Assembly: GCA_022615475.1 (NCBI GenBank)
Contig: JAKEGQ010000103.1
Span: forward strand, 1-5,497
Length of the DNA stretch: 5,497 nt
Direction of reading: 5' to 3'
From: Candidatus Methylomirabilota bacterium
GTDB taxonomy: Bacteria; Methylomirabilota; Methylomirabilia; Methylomirabilales; CSP1-5
Position numbers and translations under genes: made by a program. Under the pieces are notes generated by a model. It did no database searches. It was not told the DNA's origin and saw nothing but the letters and a program-made list of their open reading frames with translations. Below, piece by piece: positions 1-5,497 of the stretch (positions are counted from its first letter, which is position 1; each line of letters opens with the position of its first letter).

Positions 1-656
1 AGGGGGATGCCATGGCGCTCGAGGTCCCAACGGAGGGGGCAGGTGTCGCAGTGCGGTGTGGACCGGCAGTACGCTTTCCCGATTGCCACGAGCAGGGCAT
101 GGTATTCGTTGTAGAGTTGTGCATCCCGGGGAAGGTGGCCCATGAAGAGCGCCTGCGCCTCGTGATACGCGGTCTCGGGAGATATCAGGCGATGGCGCGC
201 AAGGATTCGCTTGGTATATGCGTCGACGACAAAAACCGGCATGCTGCCTGCATACAACAGGATGGAGTCCGCCGTTTCCGGGCCGATCCCGGAGACCTCG
301 AGCAGGGCGTCACGGAGTCGCGCCGTTTCATCGCGGAACATGCGGTGCAGGCTCCCGCCGTATCGTGTACGGAGAAAGGCGAGGAAGTTTTGGAGCCGTC
401 GGGCTTTCACGGCGAAGGTCCCCGCGGGGCGGATCAGCCTGGCCAAACGATGTCTTGAAAGGGCTGACATGGTCGAGGGGGTGAGCGCCCGTGCCCCGCG
501 GAGCTGTCGGATCGCCTTCTCGACGTTACTCCAATTGGTATTCTGGGTGAGGATGGCCCCGACGATGACTTCGAATCGGCTTCGCCCAGGCCACCACCCC
601 TGGGGGCCAAGTTGTCTGTAGAGGCGGTGATAGATGCCCAGGAGTCGGCGCCGCAT
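1..656 (-). CDS. MagIII-like DNA glycosylase, endonuclease III superfamily (3' end cut by window edge)
   Basis: Reads from an ATG at 656 down to base 1 without a stop: 218 codons, C-terminus outside the window. The start is backed by GGGAGG (complement of 662-667) five bases upstream. Family marks are WWP at residues 21-23, ILTQNTNW at 35-42, the helix-hairpin-helix SGIGPETADSILLYA at 122-136, and the glycosylase Asp in VVDAY (Asp145). The Lys that makes EndoIII a bifunctional lyase is Glu127 here, so a monofunctional glycosylase is expected. From memory of the Helicobacter pylori MagIII structure, its Trp24-Trp25-Pro26 and Phe45 line the 3-methyladenine pocket; Trp21-Trp22-Pro23 and Trp42 sit at the same spacing. 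Cys197, Cys203 and Cys206 resemble part of the EndoIII Fe-S loop, but no fourth Cys is visible. Likely role: removal of alkylated purines in base-excision repair. Substrate is inferred; the superfamily is certain. It is divergent from ruvX. Confidence 0.88.
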   Translation of the reverse strand, partial: MRRRLLGIYHRLYRQLGPQGWWPGRSRFEVIVGAILTQNTNWSNVEKAIRQLRGARALTPSTMSALSRHRLARLIRPAGTFAVKARRLQNFLAFLRTRYGGSLHRMFRDETARLRDALLEVSGIGPETADSILLYAGSMPVFVVDAYTKRILARHRLISPETAYHEAQALFMGHLPRDAQLYNEYHALLVAIGKAYCRSTPHCDTCPLRWDLERHGIP

Positions 657-727
657 GGAAGCCTCCCGCCGTGGTTTCTTATGGGAGGAGCCGTACAGTA
701 AGGGTAGCATCCTGATCTATGTTCTTG

Positions 728-733
728 TATAAT
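728..733 (+). promoter_or_regulatory. Candidate -10 box for the ruvX-mltG-TPR-rlmN operon
   Basis: A perfect TATAAT lies 75 bp upstream of the ruvX start in the divergent intergenic region. The predicted start near 740 would give a leader of about 68 nt. No good -35 is present: the 17-bp position (705-710, TAGCAT) matches TTGACA poorly and there is no extended -10 TG. The promoter might therefore be weak or activator-assisted. The AT-rich patch also reads ATTATA on the other strand, so it could serve the divergent glycosylase gene, although no convincing -35 was seen there either. Confidence 0.4.
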
Positions 734-779
734 AGTTCGATTCTTCAAGCAAGGTCGCCCATTGGAAGCATAGATGGCG

Positions 780-794
780 CAGGAGGCCCTCCTG
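780..794 (+). other. Small hairpin burying an AGGAGG sequence ahead of ruvX
   Basis: CAGGAG-GCC-CTCCTG is a perfect 6-bp stem with a 3-nt loop, ending 13 nt before the ruvX GTG. It contains a full AGGAGG (781-786), too far from GTG 808 to act as its Shine-Dalgarno. The five Gs at 794-798, about 9 nt from GTG, are the more likely ribosome site, and the first of them is in the stem. No U-tract follows, so it is not an intrinsic terminator. A translational role is possible but unproven. Confidence 0.35.
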
Positions 795-807
795 GGGGTT
801 GTGACGC

Positions 808-1230
808 GTGGCGAGGATTCTGGCCATTGATCTTGGCGAGGTTCGCATGGGCCTGGCGGTGAGTGACGATCTCATGATCACCGCCCAGCCTCTGCCGACT
901 TGGCGCCGCGGGGACCGGCGGTCAGATCTCGCCCATCTCGGGGACCTCGTCGAAAAGTGGGGAGTCCATCAGGTCGTGGTCGGGTATCCCAGGCTCCTGG
1001 GGGGTCAGGTCGGGGAGCAGGCCGCCGGGGCGCAGAAATTTGCCGAACAGCTGGAGACTACCCTGGGGCTTCCGGTGATCCTCTGGGATGAACGATACAG
1101 CACGGTCGCCGCAGACCGGGCGCTGATCGAGGCGGGCGTTCGGCGAAAGCGCCGCCAACAAATGAGGGACAGCGTGGCAGCCTTGTTGATCCTGCAGACG
1201 TATCTCGATCGCCAGCAGAGGGGTGGATAG
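808..1230 (+). CDS. ruvX: RuvX/YqgF putative Holliday junction resolvase or pre-16S rRNA nuclease
   Basis: Encodes 140 aa, the usual size for this small RNase H-fold family. In E. coli the protein (YqgF) is essential and is implicated in pre-16S rRNA 5'-end maturation; homologues have been shown to cut Holliday junctions in vitro. Motifs in order are AIDLGEVRMGLAVSDD (residues 6-21, catalytic Asp7), VVVGYPRLLGGQVGEQA (56-72, in place of the common GLPxNxDG form), WDERYST (93-99, acidic Asp94/Glu95) and RDSVAALLILQTYLD (120-134, third acidic Asp121). The full acidic set is present, so it should be active. The start is GTG 808; the upstream ATG 774 and GTG 801 are in another frame that stops at 828-830. 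It is the first gene of the plus-strand run, and its TAG is almost fused to the mltG start. Confidence 0.95.
   Translation: MARILAIDLGEVRMGLAVSDDLMITAQPLPTWRRGDRRSDLAHLGDLVEKWGVHQVVVGYPRLLGGQVGEQAAGAQKFAEQLETTLGLPVILWDERYSTVAADRALIEAGVRRKRRQQMRDSVAALLILQTYLDRQQRGG
1217..1223 (+). promoter_or_regulatory. Shine-Dalgarno site that decides the mltG start
   Basis: AGAGGGG lies inside the last codons of ruvX and ends 8 nt before GTG 1232. The other in-frame GTG at 1223 overlaps this site and has no better one upstream. This favours 1232 as the start and implies coupling to ruvX translation. Confidence 0.55.
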
Positions 1231-1231
1231 G

Positions 1232-2236
1232 GTGGCAGTCCGCGGTCGCCGATTTGCTGTGTGGAGCGTGGGCCTGTGCCTGGTGCTCATGACCGCCTTT
1301 GGCGTGCGGTTATACCTGGCCCTTCATCCCACGATGAGCCCTCGCTTTCGTGATGCAGGGCCTCGGGTGGTCTACATCAAGCCCGACACCGGGGTCGCCA
1401 CCATCGCTGACCTGCTGAAGGAGCGAGGGATCATCCAAGACCGCCTCCTCTTCATCCTCGCGAGCGTGCTCCGGGGTTCGCATGATCGATTGAAGGCCGG
1501 GGAGTATCAGTTCGTCCCCTCGATGGGACTCCTCGACGTCATCCGGATTCTCGAGGAGGGGAAAGTCCTGGTTCACAAGGTCATCATTCCGGAAGGGTCC
1601 ACCACCTGGCAGATCGCAGCGCTCCTCGACGAGGAGGGGCTTGTGGATCGGGAGCGGTTCCTGAGGCTGGTCATGGATCGTTCGGTGGCCCGTCAGCACG
1701 TGCCTGAGGCAGAGACGTTGGAAGGCTTCCTCTTCCCTGACACCTACCATTTGATTAAAGGCCTGACGGAGGAGGAGATCATTGAGAAGCTGGTCCAGCG
1801 GTTCTTCCGGACGTTCAGCGGCGAGGACGAGCTCCGAGCCCGCAAGCTCGGAATGAATCGCCATAAGATCGTGACGCTCGCCTCGATCATCGAGAAGGAA
1901 GCGTTGGTGGATGAGGAGAAGCCCATCATCGCCGGCGTCTTTTACAACCGCCTGCGGCGGGGGATGCGACTGCAGGCCGATCCCACCGTCCTCTATGGCA
2001 AGCGTAACGGGGGCCGGATCACCCGAGCGGACCTCCAGGCAGACCACCCCTATAACACGTACATGCAGAACGGACTTCCCCCGGGGCCCATCGCCAGCCC
2101 CGGAGAAGCGGCACTGAAGGCGGCGCTGTATCCGGCCCGGGTAAGCTATTTCTACTTCGTCTCCAAGAATGATGGGACCCATTACTTCTCCCGAACCCTG
2201 GAGGAACACCAGCAGGCTGTTCGCAAGTACCAGTAG
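1232..2236 (+). CDS. mltG: MltG endolytic murein transglycosylase (YceG family)
   Basis: Inner-membrane enzyme that cuts nascent glycan strands internally, leaving 1,6-anhydro-MurNAc ends, and is thought to set glycan length together with peptidoglycan synthases. Encodes 334 aa from GTG 1232 (337 from GTG 1223), close to the E. coli protein of about 340. It has a short basic N-terminus, one membrane segment (about residues 8-30, FAVWSVGLCLVLMTAFGV), a LysM-like region (about 45-105) and the YceG catalytic domain. Catalytic hallmarks are EGFLFPDTY, then ASIIEKEA with the expected catalytic Glu at 221, then FYNRLRRGMRLQADPTVLYG and the PYNTYMQNGLPPGPIASPG substrate-site motif. All are intact. 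It starts one base after ruvX stops, and 43 bp separate it from the lipoprotein gene. Identity is near certain; only the exact GTG is open. Confidence 0.96.
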   Translation: MAVRGRRFAVWSVGLCLVLMTAFGVRLYLALHPTMSPRFRDAGPRVVYIKPDTGVATIADLLKERGIIQDRLLFILASVLRGSHDRLKAGEYQFVPSMGLLDVIRILEEGKVLVHKVIIPEGSTTWQIAALLDEEGLVDRERFLRLVMDRSVARQHVPEAETLEGFLFPDTYHLIKGLTEEEIIEKLVQRFFRTFSGEDELRARKLGMNRHKIVTLASIIEKEALVDEEKPIIAGVFYNRLRRGMRLQADPTVLYGKRNGGRITRADLQADHPYNTYMQNGLPPGPIASPGEAALKAALYPARVSYFYFVSKNDGTHYFSRTLEEHQQAVRKYQ

Positions 2237-2245
2237 AAGTACACG

Positions 2246-2258
2246 GTCTCGAAGAGAC
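2246..2258 (+). other. Short intergenic hairpin between mltG and the TPR lipoprotein gene
   Basis: GTCTC-GAA-GAGAC is a perfect 5-bp stem with a 3-nt loop, placed 9 nt after the mltG stop and 10 nt before the next Shine-Dalgarno. No U-tract follows, so it should not terminate transcription. It could mark mRNA processing or stabilise the upstream 3' end, or it may be chance. Confidence 0.25.
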
Positions 2259-2268
2259 AGCGCATCTG

Positions 2269-2274
2269 AGGAGG
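2269..2274 (+). promoter_or_regulatory. Shine-Dalgarno site that decides the lipoprotein start
   Basis: A full AGGAGG sits five bases before ATG 2280. It excludes the longer in-frame start at 2169, which lies inside mltG and would put 37 non-signal residues before the lipoprotein signal peptide. Confidence 0.8.
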
Positions 2275-2279
2275 AAAGG

Positions 2280-3037
2280 ATGAGGATGGTTCGGGTCTTT
2301 CTGCGGACGGCTCCAATGGTCCTGCTCCTCGTGGCCTGTGCCACGACACCTGAGTCTAAGCAACCGCCGGAATCGGCGGTCACCCACTATGAGCTGGGGA
2401 GGGCCTATTTTGACGCGGGGAATTATCGTCTGGCCATCCCGGAGTTTTCCAGGGCGGTGGAACTCAATCCTTCCGATGCAATATATCGGTCTGACCTGGG
2501 CCTGGCGTTCATGTTTACCCGAAACCTTGACGAGGCGATCAAGCAGTTTGAAGAAGCGATCAAGATTGACAAACGATATACGCCTGCCAAGAACAATCTG
2601 GCCAGTGCCTACATGCTGAAAGGCGATCTGGAAAGGGCACGAGTCCTCCTCACGGAGGTGCTCAACGACCCCCTGTATCCCACGCCCCAATTTGCGTATT
2701 TCAATCTGGCCAAGATCTATGAGCGCCAGGGAAAGATCGATCAGGCGATTGAACATTACAAGCTTGCCCTGGACGTTGAACGCGAGTATCCGGACGCCTA
2801 CAACAACCTGGGATACCTGTATCTGCAGCAGGGCAGGACGGACCTCGCCATTTCCGCATTCAGCGAGGCGACCCGCTTGGGCCCCAAGGTGCCGGTCTAT
2901 TACCGAAACCTGGGGATCGCGTATGTTGAGGCCGGCAAGCGTCGCGAAGCCCGCAGGGCGTTTGAGAGGGTGCTCGAGCTGGAGTCGACCGGACCTTCGG
3001 CGGAGTATGCCAGAAAGGCCCTGGACGATTTGAGGCG

Positions 3038-3041
<4 letters not shown>
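2280..3041 (+). CDS. TPR-repeat lipoprotein, PilF/PilW/Tgl-like (type IV pilus secretin assembly candidate)
   Basis: Encodes 253 aa. The N-terminus is a lipoprotein signal: basic start, hydrophobic MVLLLVAC (13-20) and lipobox LVAC with lipidated Cys20. Ala at +2 after Cys suggests outer-membrane sorting if Lol rules apply. The rest is about six tandem TPRs (roughly 33-66, 67-100, 101-134, 135-171, 172-205, 206-240), with motifs such as HYELGRAYFDAGNYRLAIPEF and AYNNLGYLYLQQGRTDLAI. The PTPQFAYFNLAKIYERQGK stretch (135-153) resembles the equivalent part of PilF/PilW pilotins, which help the PilQ secretin multimerise in the outer membrane. In Pseudomonas, pilF is next to rlmN, as here. No other pilus genes are visible, so a general TPR lipoprotein remains possible. 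Its stop overlaps the rlmN start (ATGA), indicating translational coupling. Confidence 0.82.
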
Positions 3042-4212
<1,171 letters not shown>

Positions 4213-4409
4213 AAAGCCCATGCGCTTATCAAGGTGGTGGCTGCAGTCACGCCCTCTGACGCATCTCAGTTCCTCATCCCTTCTAGTTGAACTGAAATGA
4301 ACCCCGGAATGTGCAACCAAGGATCCCACTCCTCATGAATATGATGCAATGCGTGAAAGGGCTTCACCGTTAGCCCATAGTGTGAGATTTTGAAGTGAAG
4401 GGGAAGACA
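4213..4409 (+). other. Intergenic region between tRNA-fMet and the PAS-GAF regulator: no gene, several weak secondary structures
   Basis: No credible protein or RNA gene is visible. After the tRNA there is ATGCG (4220-4224) / CGCAT (4260-4264) enclosing GTGGC-TGCA-GTCAC; no U-tract follows, so no clear intrinsic terminator ends the tRNA transcript, and read-through into the regulator is possible. A 7-bp inverted repeat TCAGTTC (4266-4272) / GAACTGA (4289-4295) with a 16-nt spacer could be an operator. Nearer the regulator are overlapping small inverted repeats (4353-4376) and a 12-codon mini-ORF (4335-4373). The regulator Shine-Dalgarno is AAGGGGAAG, around 4398-4406. Confidence 0.5.
4340..4345 (+). 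promoter_or_regulatory. Possible -10 box of the PAS-GAF regulator gene
   Basis: TATGAT is a 5/6 match to TATAAT, about 65 bp before the regulator start. No good -35 stands 16-18 bp upstream (CCAAGG at the 17-bp position). It would give a leader of roughly 58 nt carrying the small inverted repeats at 4353-4367. Weak call; transcription could also come from the tRNA promoter. Confidence 0.25.
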
Positions 4410-5497
4410 ATGATCGAACGGCAAACTCAGGACCTAGAATCACTGCGCGCTCGAGTGGCGGCATTGCAACAGGCGGGGGAGGAGTGCGTCAGGGCACAGG
4501 ATGAGTTGCGGAAAAGCGAAGAACGATTTCGGAAAATCTTTGACCACTCTAATGATGCGATTTTCGTCATCGATCCCGGGAGAGATCGCCTTCTTGATGT
4601 CAATTCCAAGGCATGCGACCTGCTCGGGTATTCGCGAGATGAGATCCTGTCGTTGCCCAAAGCAGCACTTCAAGGGGGCGAGATAGCCGAGTTCTCCGCC
4701 TTCTGCCGGTCCGTGTTCGAAAATGGGCGCGGGTGGACGGACAAGCTTACCTTTCTGACCAAGGCGGGGGAAGCTCTCTCGGCCGAAGTCTCATCCTCGG
4801 TCATTGAGCTTGATGGGAGAATGTGCGTCATCGCGCTCGTACGAGACATTACTCGTCGCAAGCGGGCCGAGGCCGCACTCCAGCAACACTTCGAAGACTT
4901 GGAAAGGCTCGTGGCGGAACGCACGGATCAGCTCCGCCGGTCCGAGGAACATCAGCGGGTCCTCCTGGAAATCAACAACGCCATCATTGCGAACCTCGAG
5001 CGGGAATCTCTCTTCGACGCCATCGCCCAGGCCGTGTGGAGGGTCCTTCCCTTTGATCGAGCTACCCTGTACCTGTATGATCCGCTCAGGGATACCCTGA
5101 AGTTATATGCGCTGGGGGGGGCATATCCGCTCAAAGAGATTCTCCCGGTCGGGGCAGAGATCCCCCGTCAGGGGACTCGCGTCGGATGGGTTTTCGACCA
5201 GAGAAAGCCTCTTGTCGGAGGCGATGTGAGGAAGGAGCCCCCTTGGCCGAGCGATGAATACACAGAGGTAGTACGCAGGCTCGTTGAGGCAGGTCTCCGC
5301 TCGTATATTCTCGCCCCCATGATCACGAAGCGAGGCGCGATTGGCACCTTGGGTGTCACCAGCGTGCATCCCGATCGGTATTCTGAACAGGATACCGAAT
5401 TGCTTGTGGAGATTGCCAAGCAGGTCGCTATGGCCATCGACAACATGTTAGCCTACGAGGAGATCGCCCAGCTCAAGGTACAACTGGAAGAGGAAAA
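4410..5497 (+). CDS. PAS-GAF sensory regulator, probably an FhlA-type sigma-54-dependent activator (3' part outside window)
   Basis: ATG 4410 opens a frame with no stop to the right edge: 362 full codons. A purine-rich AAGGGGAAG lies just upstream. Visible parts: an N-terminal charged coiled coil (about 1-36); a PAS domain (about 37-150) with SEERFRKIFDHSNDAIFVID, DVNSKACDLLGYSRDEIL and closing RDITRRKRAEAALQ; a second coiled coil (about 150-190); and a GAF domain (about 190-346) with LFDAIAQAVWRVLPFDRATLYLYD and ending in DTELLVEIAKQVAMAIDNMLAYEEI. No signal peptide or membrane segment is visible, so it should sense a cytoplasmic ligand. The final residues, YEEIAQLKVQLEEE, resemble the linker leading to the AAA+ domain in FhlA-like sigma-54 activators (family knowledge). 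The alternative is a PAS-GAF histidine kinase. The PAS and GAF calls are firm; the output domain is inferred. Confidence 0.85.
   Translation, partial: MIERQTQDLESLRARVAALQQAGEECVRAQDELRKSEERFRKIFDHSNDAIFVIDPGRDRLLDVNSKACDLLGYSRDEILSLPKAALQGGEIAEFSAFCRSVFENGRGWTDKLTFLTKAGEALSAEVSSSVIELDGRMCVIALVRDITRRKRAEAALQQHFEDLERLVAERTDQLRRSEEHQRVLLEINNAIIANLERESLFDAIAQAVWRVLPFDRATLYLYDPLRDTLKLYALGGAYPLKEILPVGAEIPRQGTRVGWVFDQRKPLVGGDVRKEPPWPSDEYTEVVRRLVEAGLRSYILAPMITKRGAIGTLGVTSVHPDRYSEQDTELLVEIAKQVAMAIDNMLAYEEIAQLKVQLEEE

Noticed and set aside
12..458. Plus-strand open frame (148 aa) at the left edge
   Set aside because: The opposite strand encodes a clear MagIII-like glycosylase through the same bases; this frame is its shadow.
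2246..2258. Intrinsic terminator after mltG
   Set aside because: The 5-bp stem is followed by purine-rich sequence, not a U-tract, and the next gene begins 22 bp later.
2169..2279. N-terminal extension of the TPR lipoprotein from ATG 2169
   Set aside because: It lies inside mltG, lacks a ribosome site and would displace the signal peptide; AGGAGG and the lipobox fix the start at 2280.
1310..2383. Long minus-strand open frame (357 aa) opposite mltG
   Set aside because: It mirrors mltG and the start of the lipoprotein gene, which carry full family motifs. Its translation shows no recognisable domain, and long antisense frames are expected in GC-rich coding DNA.
2019..2756. Minus-strand open frame (245 aa) spanning the mltG/lipoprotein junction
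   Set aside because: It overlaps two well-supported genes and its translation has no recognisable family motif.
4238..4253. Possible sigma-54 (-24/-12) promoter, TGGC then GC ten bases after GG
   Set aside because: Only the GG/GC spacing and TGGC match; the TTGC element is absent and it lies far from the regulator start.
4220..4264. Intrinsic terminator for tRNA-fMet
   Set aside because: The stems are short with an unpaired interior and no U-tract follows; a factor-dependent end cannot be excluded.

Overview
The window reads as ordinary chromosomal housekeeping DNA from a GC-rich, probably Gram-negative bacterium. It has one unusually compact gene junction and a regulator gene that runs off the right edge. 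The organism cannot be named from the sequence alone. A PilF/PilW-type TPR lipoprotein, a likely PAS-GAF sigma-54 activator, GTG starts and high GC would fit NC10/Methylomirabilota, Nitrospirota or deltaproteobacterial lineages; this is inference.

Layout. On the minus strand, 656 down to the left edge encodes a MagIII-like member of the endonuclease III superfamily (base-excision repair). A 151-bp divergent region (657-807) follows, with a consensus -10 box and a small hairpin that buries a strong Shine-Dalgarno sequence. A tight plus-strand run then starts: ruvX (YqgF-fold nuclease), mltG (endolytic murein transglycosylase), a TPR lipoprotein resembling PilF/PilW, and rlmN (radical-SAM 23S rRNA/tRNA adenine methyltransferase). 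The genes touch or overlap except for a 43-bp gap before the lipoprotein, so they are probably one operon. The pilF-rlmN adjacency recalls the Pseudomonas ndk-rlmN-pilF-rodZ-ispG-hisS cluster, with the order of the two genes reversed.

The most notable feature is the 3' end of rlmN. A perfect-spacing sigma-70 promoter (TTGACA, 17 bp, TATACT) lies inside the last codons of rlmN and drives an initiator tRNA-fMet gene at 4136-4212. The rlmN reading frame runs 39 nt into this tRNA and stops at a TAA that shares the last base of the CAU anticodon. The predicted transcription start falls on the mature 5' end of the tRNA, and the RNase P site falls exactly between two rlmN codons. tRNA maturation from a read-through transcript would therefore remove the rlmN stop codon.

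After the tRNA, a 197-bp region (4213-4409) has several short inverted repeats and a possible -10 box but no clear terminator. It leads into a PAS-GAF regulator (4410 to the right edge) whose last visible residues resemble the linker before the AAA+ domain in FhlA-type sigma-54 activators. I see no mobile element, CRISPR array or obvious novel multigene system. The rlmN/tRNA-fMet overlap is the best candidate for undescribed biology here.
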